A DNA stretch of 64,000 nucleotides from an uncultured Eubacteriales bacterium (GTDB taxonomy: Bacteria; Bacillota; Clostridia; Oscillospirales; Oscillospiraceae), in contig URAZ01000020.1 of assembly GCA_900545925.1 (NCBI GenBank), positions 1 through 64,000 of the forward strand, in the 5' to 3' direction. The notes below the pieces were generated by a model. That model did no database searches and had not been told where the DNA came from. It saw only the letters and a program-made list of their open reading frames with translations. A program made the position numbers and the translations under genes. Positions within the stretch are counted from its first letter, which is position 1. The number at the start of each line of letters is the position of its first letter. Shown piece by piece: positions 25,722 through 34,381 of the stretch.

Positions 25722-27005
25722 TCAGTTCAGGCGCATAGCCTGTTCAACTGCGTCACGGGCCGAGATGTGGCCCGTAACGATGTTTGGAATGTTGGAAAAC
25801 AGACTGCTTCTGGCCTCCCCGGAAAGCGCATCCTGCACAGCCCCGACATATTTTGTGACCGCTGCGTTCATCTGTGCGGCAGAACGGTAAAGCGAGTTGC
25901 CGTCCGCAGACGCGGGCGGCGCGGCGAGCGCCGTTGTCTCGGTCGTTACGAATTGCTCGATCACCGCATCAGAGGTCAGCTGCGAAACGAACGCGACTGC
26001 CGCTTCGCGTTTATCGGGGTCGTCCCACGCCTTGCGCGTGATAAAGTAGCCGGTCGAAATACCGCCGACCGTCTCGGTCGGCAGGCGGCCTGCCTGCGCG
26101 GGCACATAGCAGACGGCAAAATCGTCCAGCCGGTCCGCGTAATTTTCCGAGAAAAAGCCGACCTTCCACGACCCATCGAGCAAAAACGCCGCCTCGCCGT
26201 CTCCGAACATGGCAACCGTCTCTGCATCGCCTGCGGTGAGGGTGTTCTCTGCAAAAAAGTCCTGCCCGTAAAGCAGTTTGAGGTCTTCCAGCCCCGCAAT
26301 CCATGCCTCAGATATGCTGTCATTTACCAACGCACCGTTCTCGTCTATCTGCGGCAGCTGAAGATGCGCATCCACACCGCCCCGGTTGAGTACGGCAAAT
26401 TCAAACCAGTAGTGCGGCATCTCGATCAGAGAGCATGCAATGGGCGTGAGCCCATTGCTGCGGATCGTCTGACAATCCGCAAGGAACTGCTCCCATGTAT
26501 AATCCGTGCCCGGCAGCGCGATGCCGCAGCGCTCCAAAACCGCTTTGTTGACAAACAGGCTTTCCCAATAGCCCATGACCGGAACGGCGTAACATTTGCC
26601 GTCGGAGGCAACAGGAAGCTTTGCATCGTCCATGTTTTTTGCATAATTCGGATACTCGGCACGAATCTCGTCCAGAGGCACGACCTTTCCCGCTCTGACA
26701 AATGGCTCTGCATCCGCATTGGTGAAGAAAAAGAGCACGTCCGGTTCAGAACCCGTCTCAAAATCCGTCAGGACCCGGGCTTTCCATTCCTCGCTGGACA
26801 CATCGGAGCCATCGGACACCAAATTTCCGGTCGAGGCCTCGTAGGCCGCGACGGCAGCTTCAAAATTCCTGCGATTGCCGTCCTCGCTGCCGAAGGAGGT
26901 CACGACCCGCAGCGTCACGGGTTCCGTCTGCGGCACCTGTTCCCTTCGTGCGCAGCCGCATAGCAGCATCAGTGCCGCAAGCAGAAGCCCAATCATCTTT
27001 TTCAT
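25722..27005 (-). CDS. Extracellular solute-binding lipoprotein, family 1
   Basis: The 427-residue protein begins with a lipoprotein signal whose lipobox ends at Cys18 (LMLLCGCARRE, Cys16 or Cys18). The body has the two-lobed binding-protein pattern: early FGSEDGNRRNFEAAVAAYE, PDVLFFFTNADAEPFVRAG, and the hinge region GYWESLFVNKAVLERCGI. These are typical of ABC sugar-binding proteins. No permease or ATPase gene accompanies it; it is sandwiched between a YesM kinase and a YesN regulator. It may present ligand to the kinase as a sensor, or serve a transporter elsewhere. The ligand is unknown. Confidence 0.9.
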   Translation of the reverse strand: MKKMIGLLLAALMLLCGCARREQVPQTEPVTLRVVTSFGSEDGNRRNFEAAVAAYEASTGNLVSDGSDVSSEEWKARVLTDFETGSEPDVLFFFTNADAEPFVRAGKVVPLDEIRAEYPNYAKNMDDAKLPVASDGKCYAVPVMGYWESLFVNKAVLERCGIALPGTDYTWEQFLADCQTIRSNGLTPIACSLIEMPHYWFEFAVLNRGGVDAHLQLPQIDENGALVNDSISEAWIAGLEDLKLLYGQDFFAENTLTAGDAETVAMFGDGEAAFLLDGSWKVGFFSENYADRLDDFAVCYVPAQAGRLPTETVGGISTGYFITRKAWDDPDKREAAVAFVSQLTSDAVIEQFVTTETTALAAPPASADGNSLYRSAAQMNAAVTKYVGAVQDALSGEARSSLFSNIPNIVTGHISARDAVEQAMRLN

Positions 27006-27047
27006 TGTGCGTTCCTCCCCGCGCCGTGCGGCGCACTTGTGCTTCTT

Positions 27048-28805
27048 TTATTTTACTGCATTTTCCGCGCCCGGGTAAGGGGTATCGTTGCGCTTTCTTG
27101 CCTGTTGTTGGCGTTCGTTGTCTGTCGTTGCCGCATCCGCCGCCTGCGGCAGCACAATCCGCGCCAGAATTTTTCCGGGCTGCGGGGCTGTGATGGTAAA
27201 GCTGCACTGCTCACCGTAAAGAAGCCGCAGCCGCTGCGCCACATTGCGAACGCCCACGCTGCCGCGCTGCGGCCCGGCGGGACCTGCCGGACTTTGCAGC
27301 GCATCCTGGATGCGCGCCCAGCCGTCCGGTGTCATTTCTCCGTCGTGCTCGATCTCAAACAGAAGCGTTCCGTCCGACTGCGGGTACGCGCGCAGGCACA
27401 GCTCGCCGCCGTGCCGCGACAGATCATGCTCGACCGCGTTTTCCACGATCGGCTGGAGCATCAGGCGCGGGATGCGCACCGGAAGCATCGTTTCGTCGAT
27501 CTCGCGCCGGAGTGTCAGCCGGTCGCCCAGCCGCTCCTTTGTAATGTACAGATAGGCATCGACATATTGCAGTTCCTCTGCAAGCGGGATTTGCGCACGC
27601 CCGTCGCGGCCGATGGCTGCATCAAGCATGGTTGACAAGGCTTCGATCATGGAGCATACGCGCTCGTTATCGGCCAGCCGCGCTTCCCAGTTGATGATCT
27701 CCAACGTGTTATTGAGAAAATGTGGGTTGATCTGCGACTGCAGCGCGCGGATCTTTGCCTGCTGCAGCACCTGCTGTTCGAGATAGAGGCGTTCAAACTG
27801 ACTTTTCAACTCGGAGGACATGGCATTGAACTGGCTGTAGAGCTGCCGGAACTCCGTGTTCGGCGCTTCAGCTGTGATGACATAGCCGCGTTCTCCGTTT
27901 TCCACGCGGCGGTTCGCGTCGAGCAAAACCTCCATCGGGCGGTTGACGCTGCGGTTGAAGATCAGCGCGACCAGCAGACTCAGCGGAATGCCCAGCAGCG
28001 CAATCCCAGCAATGGCCCACCGGAGCATCGGCATGGTGCTGAGCGGACGCAGCGCAGTCGATTGGGCAGTCAAGAGGAGCGTGTGGCCGTCGCAGTCAAT
28101 CGGATACTGTCGGCCGCCGGCCGCCGGTTGAGCCTCGGACGCAGCCACGGGCAGTTCGGCGCCGTCGATGCTCACGCCGGTGATCGCCACGTTTGCAATG
28201 CCGTAGAGCGACTGGAATACCTCGCTCTTCTCAAGGCCCAGCACCAGCATGGCGTAGGGCGTGAAGTCGTGATCGAGCAGGTTGCGCACCATATAGATCT
28301 CATCGTCCACGGTCAGAAAATAAATGCCCGTATCCACACGCTCCAACAGCGCCTGCACCTCGGGATAGACCCGCGCCTTATAGTCGCGCAGCAGATTGAG
28401 CCGCGCCGTACCCGGCGCGGCGGCATAGGCGTGAACAGGCTCGTCTCCGCCCACTGAGGAGATGAATACGCAGCGGTAATTGGCGTTCCGTGTAAATTTC
28501 TGCGTCAAATACTCCGTCACGTCCTTATAGACGAGCGAACACGATTCGCTGTAGCTTTGCCGGACGATTCCATCGTAGGAGACAGCCTTGGAATCTTCGA
28601 TCACAGACAGCAGTCGCAGTTCGACCTGCTGCATGGCGTTTTCCATGCCGAGATCCATCGCCTGCTCGAGATTGCGGTCATTATAATAGTTGACCAGTAC
28701 GCTGAACATCGTCACGATGATCAGAATCGGCAGAATCCAGCACAAAAGCGTTACCAGCGTCAGGCCGGACCGGATCGATTTCGGGTCATACCGGAGCGTC
28801 TTCAC
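27048..28805 (-). CDS. YesM-type sensor histidine kinase
   Basis: This 585-residue membrane kinase has a first helix at about 15-37, an extracytoplasmic dCache-like domain to about 255, a second helix (about 262-285), a HAMP linker, and a HisKA_7TM-type H-box. The H-box is LQSQINPHFLNNTLEIINWEA near 362, and the ATPase domain includes LQPIVENAVEHDL. I prefer the GTG start at 28805, which follows a GGGGGTGG site; an in-frame ATG 28 codons earlier lacks one and would add polar residues before the first helix. The last residues carry an odd Gln/Arg/Asn-rich tail (NERQQQARKRND). It heads an operon with the binding protein and regulator. Confidence 0.9.
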   Translation of the reverse strand: MKTLRYDPKSIRSGLTLVTLLCWILPILIIVTMFSVLVNYYNDRNLEQAMDLGMENAMQQVELRLLSVIEDSKAVSYDGIVRQSYSESCSLVYKDVTEYLTQKFTRNANYRCVFISSVGGDEPVHAYAAAPGTARLNLLRDYKARVYPEVQALLERVDTGIYFLTVDDEIYMVRNLLDHDFTPYAMLVLGLEKSEVFQSLYGIANVAITGVSIDGAELPVAASEAQPAAGGRQYPIDCDGHTLLLTAQSTALRPLSTMPMLRWAIAGIALLGIPLSLLVALIFNRSVNRPMEVLLDANRRVENGERGYVITAEAPNTEFRQLYSQFNAMSSELKSQFERLYLEQQVLQQAKIRALQSQINPHFLNNTLEIINWEARLADNERVCSMIEALSTMLDAAIGRDGRAQIPLAEELQYVDAYLYITKERLGDRLTLRREIDETMLPVRIPRLMLQPIVENAVEHDLSRHGGELCLRAYPQSDGTLLFEIEHDGEMTPDGWARIQDALQSPAGPAGPQRGSVGVRNVAQRLRLLYGEQCSFTITAPQPGKILARIVLPQAADAATTDNERQQQARKRNDTPYPGAENAVK

Positions 28806-28941
28806 AGGCCCACCCCCTTTTTTCTTCAGTATAGCATAAACTTCCTTAACCGGCAATGTTGTCAGTTCAAGGCTGTCAATCTTATGCAAAATTCGTTAAA
28901 ATTCAAACTTGCCCGGCAGGATGCACCGAATCATCGAAAAT

Positions 28942-29005
28942 CCTCGGCGAATTCGTATGCACTTGCCTGCTTGATTGTAGGGGCCGATGCCCACATCAGC
29001 CCACT
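28942..29005 (-). repeat. Second copy of the dispersed intergenic repeat
   Basis: CTCGGCGAATTCGTATGCAC at 28944-28963 and GTAGGGGCCGATGCCCACAT at 28978-28997 repeat, in inverted orientation, the element at 2014-2103. Its far end has diverged (ACTCCCGGCG), so the inverted repeat is incomplete. It fills the gap between the kinase and spoIID genes. Confidence 0.7.
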
Positions 29006-29017
29006 CCCGGCGTTCTG

Positions 29018-29980
29018 TCAAAAATCAAGCGTTGTGAGTTCCGCACCCCGGTAATAAAAGCGCAGAATCGCCCGATAGTCAAAGCCGAGGCGGGCGATGG
29101 CGTCCGCGCCGTACTGGCTCATGCCGACACGGTGGCCGTAGCCGAGCACGTCAAAGCTGAACGCGCCGTCCTCGTACAGAAGTGTAAATCTCGTGGAGTT
29201 CAGCCCGAACGCCTTTCGGAGTTGAACGCCAGAAAACGGCCTTCCGCCTGCCGTAAGCGTATCGACACCGCCGCCCGCCGTGCGCGTGACGGATTGCACC
29301 CAGCCACTGGGATCGCCGGAAAGCTGTACCGACGCGTCGAGCGCGCGGAGCGTCTCGGCAAATGTCTCCGCCGTCACGCAGATCCGGCTTTCATATTTGG
29401 CCGCGTCCTGCTCCCCGGGACTTTCGACCGCCCGCAGATACGGCACATCCGTCCCCCAGACGGCAGCTGCATCCTCCGTCGAGCCGCCGGAGCAGGAAAA
29501 ATAGACCGCATCGATCAGCCTTCCTTCATAGGTCAGCACCTCGCCCTCCGTTTCCTGGACAGCAGCGGCAGCCTTGTCCCATGCGGCTTTAAAACCGTCT
29601 TCATACCGCGCACGCAGATCTTCTATTGTCCGGCAGGCCTGACAACAGGCGCTCTGCGCGCATACATCTGCGTTCTCGTGCTTTCCGCCCGCCATCTGCC
29701 GGCAGGCGAACGTGCGCGCCGCCACGGCCTGCGCTTTCAGCGCCTCCGGCGCAAATGAGGCCGGCATCTCCGACAGCACGACCTGCGTCAGATAGGTATC
29801 CAGCGCTGTTTCCTCCGCACTTCCATCCCGCAGGACGCGGATCGTCTGTTTCGGCGCCTCCGGCTGCCTTTGTATCACCACGACCAGCGGCTCCGGCTCC
29901 GCCGCTTTCCTCGTCTGCGCCGACGGCAGCAGCAGCACCGCTGCCAGCGCCAGAAGTCCCGCCTTTGCGATCACCGACAT
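29018..29980 (-). CDS. spoIID: SpoIID/LytB domain protein, stage II sporulation protein D-like
   Basis: The 320-residue exported protein starts with one hydrophobic segment (about 6-22). The SpoIID domain follows: ALDTYLTQVVLSEMPASFAPEALKAQ split by the cysteine-rich insert DVCAQSACCQAC, then YFSCSGGSTEDAAAVWG and the C-terminal GHRVGMSQYGADAIA. SpoIID is a lytic transglycosylase that trims peptidoglycan during engulfment of the forespore. The start MSVIAKAG has an AAAGGA site 11 bases upstream; a longer in-frame reading has none. It is divergent from the LRR protein gene. Its partners SpoIIM and SpoIIP are not in the window, so a vegetative LytB-like role remains possible. Confidence 0.88.
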   Translation of the reverse strand: MSVIAKAGLLALAAVLLLPSAQTRKAAEPEPLVVVIQRQPEAPKQTIRVLRDGSAEETALDTYLTQVVLSEMPASFAPEALKAQAVAARTFACRQMAGGKHENADVCAQSACCQACRTIEDLRARYEDGFKAAWDKAAAAVQETEGEVLTYEGRLIDAVYFSCSGGSTEDAAAVWGTDVPYLRAVESPGEQDAAKYESRICVTAETFAETLRALDASVQLSGDPSGWVQSVTRTAGGGVDTLTAGGRPFSGVQLRKAFGLNSTRFTLLYEDGAFSFDVLGYGHRVGMSQYGADAIARLGFDYRAILRFYYRGAELTTLDF

Positions 29981-30053
29981 TTCAAGCACCGTCCTTTCGG
30001 ACAAGTCTATGCCGCAGCGGTAGACAGTATTCTGATTGACATAATCGCAAATC

Positions 30054-30082
30054 TTGACACAAATTCTGTTGGGACGTATAAT
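30054..30082 (+). promoter_or_regulatory. Consensus sigma-A promoter of the LRR protein gene
   Basis: TTGACA (30054-30059) and TATAAT (30077-30082) with a 17-base spacer, 49 bases before the LRR gene start. Both hexamers are perfect. Confidence 0.9.
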
Positions 30083-30130
30083 GTATAGAAACATACGAAA
30101 TTTCTGCTGCATACGGATTGGAGCTTATAT

Positions 30131-31813
30131 ATGAAGCATGCTTTGAAAATCATCCTCCCGATCATCCTGATTCTTGCCCTCATCATCGGCGCGTGCTGTT
30201 TCTTCCTGATCGCGCGCCGCGATCTGACCGAGAGCATTTTCGTCTACTGGGGCGAACATTTTTATGAAGCCGGGCGCTATTCCCGCGCCGTTTCGTTCTA
30301 CAAGGCAGCCATGCACTTTGCGCCGAAGGATGCGGATCTCGCCATTCGTCTGGCTGATGCCTATAAAAAAAGCGGCAACTACACAAAAGCGGAATACACC
30401 CTCGTCAGCGCCATCACGCAGATCCCGGACTCAGTACAGCTGTATGTCGCACTTTCCAAGACCTATGTGGAACAGGACAAACTGCTCGACGCAGAGACGA
30501 TGCTCGGCCGCATCACAAACGACGCCGTTCGGACACAGATCGATGCGCTGCGTCCCGCCGCGCCCGTCATTGAGCCGGAAAGCGGAAATTATTCCGAATA
30601 CATCGACGTGACCGTCACCGGCGCGTCCGGCACGGTCTACGCCGTGTGCAACAGCGATTTCCCAGCCTCGGAGCAGGATGTATATACCAGCCCCATTTCT
30701 CTGGAAGCCGGTGAAAGCAAGATCGTCGCGCTGAGCGTGGCGGAAAACGGCCTTGTAAGCGATGCAGTCTACGCGGGCTATACCGTCGGCAACGTCGTCG
30801 AGGAAGTGAAGCTTGCCGACGCCGGGATGGACGCCTATGTGCGTGAACTGCTCGGCAAGACGGCCGGCAGCGCCATTATGTCCGACGAACTCTGGGCCGT
30901 TGAGGAATTGGATCTCCCCGATACGGTCGCCTCGCTGGAGGATCTCCCCTATTTCACCGGCCTGCGCTCCTTATCACTGCACCACGGAACGGGATTGGAT
31001 CTGTCCGTGCTGTCCCAGCTGCCGACGCTGCGGACGCTCGATCTGTCCGGCTGCACGCTCTCGACTGCCGCCATGAACACCATTGTAACGCTGTCGGAAC
31101 TGACGAGTCTGAACCTGTCCGGCTGCGCTGTGGCGGAGATTGACGCGCTGATCGGCCTGCAAAAGCTGGAAACGCTCGATCTGTCCAACAATACCGTCTC
31201 CGATCTGACAGCGCTTTCCGCGCTGCTGGCGCTCAGAGAATTGAATCTGACCAACAATCCCATCACCTCGCTCAGTAATCTCAAAAACTGCACAGAACTC
31301 GAAACGCTTTACGCCGGACAGTGCGCAATCACACGGATTGCGGGCCTTGCCGATCATACGAAGCTTAAAACGCTCGTTCTGTCCGGCAATAAGATCACCG
31401 ACATTTCCGCGCTGGCCGGCTGCACGGCGATCGAAACGCTCGATCTCAGCGGCAACAGCATTTCTGATATCTCTGTTGTGTCCGGCTTCAAGAATCTGGT
31501 CGATCTCAATGTGAGCAGCAACCAGATCACAGACCTTCCGCAGTTTGACGCAGACACACCGCTCTGGCATGTCGATATCAGCCATAATCAGATTGAAAGC
31601 CTTGCCGGTCTGGAAGGAAATCTTGCCGTCAATTTCATCAATGCTGACTATAATCGGATCAAATCGGTCGCAAAGCTGGAATCGTGCATCATGCTCGTCC
31701 GGATGAACCTTTGGGACAACCCCGTGGATGCCGACGAGGTCAAGCAGCTGCAGGATATCGGCATTCTGATCAACTACAACCCCAACTATGTAGAGCCGGA
31801 AACAGAATCCTGA
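30131..31813 (+). CDS. Membrane-anchored TPR and leucine-rich repeat protein
   Basis: The 560-residue protein has an N-terminal transmembrane anchor (about 7-29), then two or three TPR-like helix pairs (about 35-130; GEHFYEAGRYSRAVSFYKAA is a clear one). A beta domain of the chitobiase/FN3 type follows, PVIEPESGNYSEYIDVTVTG onward (about 142-225). Last come about ten internalin-style leucine-rich repeats (about 255-545) of 21-22 residues with the form LxxLxxLxLSGNxIxDISxL. The whole ectodomain probably binds protein on the outside of the cell. It has a perfect promoter, so it is likely well expressed. Function is unknown. Confidence 0.85.
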   Translation: MKHALKIILPIILILALIIGACCFFLIARRDLTESIFVYWGEHFYEAGRYSRAVSFYKAAMHFAPKDADLAIRLADAYKKSGNYTKAEYTLVSAITQIPDSVQLYVALSKTYVEQDKLLDAETMLGRITNDAVRTQIDALRPAAPVIEPESGNYSEYIDVTVTGASGTVYAVCNSDFPASEQDVYTSPISLEAGESKIVALSVAENGLVSDAVYAGYTVGNVVEEVKLADAGMDAYVRELLGKTAGSAIMSDELWAVEELDLPDTVASLEDLPYFTGLRSLSLHHGTGLDLSVLSQLPTLRTLDLSGCTLSTAAMNTIVTLSELTSLNLSGCAVAEIDALIGLQKLETLDLSNNTVSDLTALSALLALRELNLTNNPITSLSNLKNCTELETLYAGQCAITRIAGLADHTKLKTLVLSGNKITDISALAGCTAIETLDLSGNSISDISVVSGFKNLVDLNVSSNQITDLPQFDADTPLWHVDISHNQIESLAGLEGNLAVNFINADYNRIKSVAKLESCIMLVRMNLWDNPVDADEVKQLQDIGILINYNPNYVEPETES

Positions 31814-31914
31814 GCAAGTACAGCTGGTGCGATTTCCGCTCCCGCACACACCAAGGAACGTTCCCGCACCAGCGCATCATAGAGGAATCGAGTTTTAACA
31901 GACTTATGATATAC

Positions 31915-31950
31915 AAAACCGCCCTTCTCAACCGGGAGAAGGGCGGTTTT
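31915..31950. terminator. Bidirectional terminator between the LRR gene and the selenium operon
   Basis: A perfect 15-bp stem AAAACCGCCCTTCTC (31915-31929) with GAGAAGGGCGGTTTT (31936-31950). T runs appear on both strands, and it lies between two converging genes. Confidence 0.92.
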
Positions 31951-31952
31951 GC

Positions 31953-32099
31953 TTACAGATCGTCTGCGTCTTGAACGGGAATTTCGTGCTCGTTCATCGG
32001 AAGACCGGTCCAGCTGCCTTGCGGGTCGGTAAAGCTGGGCTGCTGGGCGAAAATCTCCGGCACAAGATCCGGACGGTCTTTTTTGTCGCGTTTTTTCAT
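31953..32099 (-). CDS. 48-residue small protein, unknown
   Basis: A short gene with a near-ideal AGGAGGTGCAGC ribosome site before its ATG. The product is charged and soluble. It starts MKKRDKKDRPDLVPE, continues FTDPQGSWTGLP and ends PVQDADDL. The DPxGSxTG and PVQDADDL pieces look like short linear motifs of a conserved clostridial microprotein, though I cannot name a family. It lies 47 bases downstream of the 120-residue gene and is followed at once by the terminator, so it is probably the last gene of the selenium operon. Confidence 0.75.
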   Translation of the reverse strand: MKKRDKKDRPDLVPEIFAQQPSFTDPQGSWTGLPMNEHEIPVQDADDL

Positions 32100-32146
32100 G
32101 CTGCACCTCCTGTCTTTTTCTTTCAGGATGTGCGGCTTTTTCGTTT

Positions 32147-32509
32147 TTATCCGTGATGATGGCCGTTGTGGTCGCAGGATTCCGGGATGTAATCTTCCTC
32201 CTTGGAAAAATCGAGCGTTTCTGGTGCATATGTCCGGAAATCCGTCAGAAACGCTGCATAATCGGCTCGGTCCGTGGGGACAAGCACCATCTGTTCCCGC
32301 TCCAGCAGGCGGTCTGCCGCCGTGAAACAGAGTGCATCGACGCGCCTGCGGCTCGATAAAACGTTGTGCATCAGGCAGACATCCTGTATTTGTGAAATAT
32401 CAAAAAAAATGACTGTACGGGAGCAGAAAACTTCGACTGCCGCCTCCACGCCGTCCTCCGGCGGCAGGACGCGGATGGTGTCCTCGGGAATCAAAATATA
32501 GCGGTTCAT
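32147..32509 (-). CDS. Unknown 120-residue protein after selD
   Basis: I do not recognise this protein. It is cytoplasmic and begins MNRYILIPEDTIRVLPP. It contains a hydrophobic core (EVFCSRTVIFFDISQIQDVCLMH, not a membrane span), and ends in a metal-binding-looking tail CDHNGHHHG with one Cys and four His. Its start lies 10 bases after the selD stop, so it belongs to the yqeC-yqeB-selD operon. The His-rich tail suggests metal or selenium handling, but that is inference. Confidence 0.65.
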   Translation of the reverse strand: MNRYILIPEDTIRVLPPEDGVEAAVEVFCSRTVIFFDISQIQDVCLMHNVLSSRRRVDALCFTAADRLLEREQMVLVPTDRADYAAFLTDFRTYAPETLDFSKEEDYIPESCDHNGHHHG

Positions 32510-32519
32510 TCAAACAGCC

Positions 32520-33557
32520 TCATTTCAGATAGATTCTCGCGCTGCCCGCGTAGGGCTGCACCGTGCCGACGCGCTGTGCGCTGGGAACTGCCGGCTTCAG
32601 GGCCGTGAACAGCGCGTCCGCGTCCTCCGGGTCGCAGGCGATAAGCAGGCCGCCTGCCGTCTGCGGGTCGTAGAGCACATCCTGCACAGCAAGTTCAGTG
32701 TCTCCCGCATCGACCATCGGCTCTGCAAACGTGCGGTTGCGGTACATACCGGCAGGCAGGATGCCCATGCGGGCAAAATCCAACGCTTCCGGGATCAAGT
32801 CGATCGCGGCCGTGTTAATTTCCAGCTGCACGTCGCTGCCGGTCGCCATCTCGGACGCGTGGCCGAGGAAGGAGAAGCCGGTCACGTCTGTGCAGGCATG
32901 GACGCGGTACTGTACCATCACGTCGCGTGCAGCCTTGTTGAGCGTCGTCATGAGGCGGACAGCAAACGCTTTTCCATTCTCGGACAGAAGATCAGCCTTT
33001 TCCGCCGTCGTGAGAATGCCGATGCCGAGCGGCTTTGTAAGAAACAGCGCGTCGCCAGGCTTCGCGCCGGAGTTCGTGAGGACTTTGTCCGGGTGGACAA
33101 AGCCCGTCACGGCCAGACCGTATTTCGGCTCGTCGTCGTAGATCGAGTGGCCGCCGGTGATGAGCGCGCCTGCCTCGTAGACCTTGTCGTAGCCGCCGCG
33201 CAGAATATCATGCACAGCCTCCTTCGGCATAGACTCCGGCACAGCCATGATATTGAGGCAGAGTTTCGGCTCACCACCCATGGCGTAGACGTCGGACAGC
33301 GCATTTGTTGCGGCGATCTGGCCGAAGGTGTACGGGTCATCCGCAATGGGCGGGAAGAAATCGACCGTCTGCACGAGCGCTAATTCGTCCGACACCTTGT
33401 AAACCGATGCGTCATCGCTCTTGTCAAAGCCGACGAGCAGATTTTCATCCTGCCGCACGCGGATATCGCCCAGAAGCTGCGCAAGAATGCCTGCACCGAC
33501 CTTCGCGCCGCACCCAGCGCACTTTGCAAGCTTTGTCAGCTTGATTTCGTCCCTCAT
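32520..33557 (-). CDS. selD: Selenide, water dikinase SelD (Cys form)
   Basis: The 345-residue enzyme makes selenophosphate from selenide and ATP. The catalytic loop near the N-terminus reads KCAGCGAKVGAG. Cys16 and Lys19 correspond to the essential Cys and Lys of the E. coli enzyme. Selenocysteine is not used here because the codon is an ordinary Cys codon. The AIRS-type ATP-binding body follows (QTVDFFPPIADDPYTFGQIAATNALSDVYAMGG). It lies 3 bases after yqeB. No selA, selB or selC gene is in the window, so selenophosphate may serve the labile selenium cofactor of molybdenum hydroxylases rather than, or as well as, selenoproteins. Confidence 0.96.
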   Translation of the reverse strand: MRDEIKLTKLAKCAGCGAKVGAGILAQLLGDIRVRQDENLLVGFDKSDDASVYKVSDELALVQTVDFFPPIADDPYTFGQIAATNALSDVYAMGGEPKLCLNIMAVPESMPKEAVHDILRGGYDKVYEAGALITGGHSIYDDEPKYGLAVTGFVHPDKVLTNSGAKPGDALFLTKPLGIGILTTAEKADLLSENGKAFAVRLMTTLNKAARDVMVQYRVHACTDVTGFSFLGHASEMATGSDVQLEINTAAIDLIPEALDFARMGILPAGMYRNRTFAEPMVDAGDTELAVQDVLYDPQTAGGLLIACDPEDADALFTALKPAVPSAQRVGTVQPYAGSARIYLK

Positions 33558-33559
33558 AC

Positions 33560-34381
33560 CTATACCCCCAATATATTTTGTCCCGTTGCGGCGTTCAAAA
33601 CACCGGTATATTCCAAAATTGCCTGCAGCACACCGCCGCCGATGGCGATGGCCTTGTCCGAGGCGGTCTGACAGTAGGAAATCTCCCCGCGCGGGTCAAC
33701 GTCGCCGGATTTCATGCCCTTGAACACGGGCGTTCCGTCGGCCAGCATGCCGCGAATGACGCCAGAGATCGTGCAGGCCATCGGCTTGCCGTTCACCTCG
33801 CCCGCAATATCGCCCGCCTGTACCGTTGTGCCGATATCCAGCAGCTGATGGAAAATGCCGTCATCCGGGGCACGCAGCACACGTTCGCCGGTAAAGCCGC
33901 CGATGAGGCCGGGAATGTTCGTGTTCGGAATGGGCTCACCGCTGCGGATCACGCGGCCCAACGTGTGTCCGCGCATCGTCTCAATGACCGCGTGGCAGTC
34001 GCGCCCGGCGCAGAAGCCGGGGCCGACACCGATGACCAGCGGTGCATCCGTAATCGCCGTGCCAAGGTTTTTCTTTGCCAGAATCGCGTCAACCAGCACA
34101 TCCGGCCTCAGCCATGCGCGGCACTGTGCCTGCGGGTCCGCCAGAACCGGAATATTGCCGTCAGCCAGAATATGGCGCACATCTGCCTCCGTCGCGGCAA
34201 GTTCCGCCGTCACGTCCTCTACCTGATAGCTTCCGTATAAGATCGCCTGCGAAAAGCAGACCGTTCGGCGAATGGCCGTCGGCTGCGGCAGGTCGGTCAT
34301 AACCACACACAGATGCGACCGGAAAAGCCGGAGCGCGATGCCCGTAGCCAGATCACCCGCGCCGCGAATTAACACAAGCAT
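33560..34381 (-). CDS. yqeB: Selenium-dependent molybdenum hydroxylase maturation protein YqeB (EF2563 family)
   Basis: The 273-residue protein begins MLVLIRGAGDLATGIALRL, a Rossmann-like start of the EF2563/YqeB family. It continues with VIGVGPGFCAGRDCHAVIETMRGHTLG and ends in AIGGGVLQAILEY. Genomic association links the family to insertion of selenium into the active site of enzymes such as xanthine dehydrogenase; its chemical step is not known. The ATG overlaps the yqeC stop by 13 bases, and selD follows after 3 bases, so all three are translated together. Confidence 0.92.
   Translation of the reverse strand: MLVLIRGAGDLATGIALRLFRSHLCVVMTDLPQPTAIRRTVCFSQAILYGSYQVEDVTAELAATEADVRHILADGNIPVLADPQAQCRAWLRPDVLVDAILAKKNLGTAITDAPLVIGVGPGFCAGRDCHAVIETMRGHTLGRVIRSGEPIPNTNIPGLIGGFTGERVLRAPDDGIFHQLLDIGTTVQAGDIAGEVNGKPMACTISGVIRGMLADGTPVFKGMKSGDVDPRGEISYCQTASDKAIAIGGGVLQAILEYTGVLNAATGQNILGV

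Noticed and set aside
32520..33557. Selenocysteine in SelD
   Set aside because: The catalytic position is a normal Cys codon and no in-frame TGA is present.
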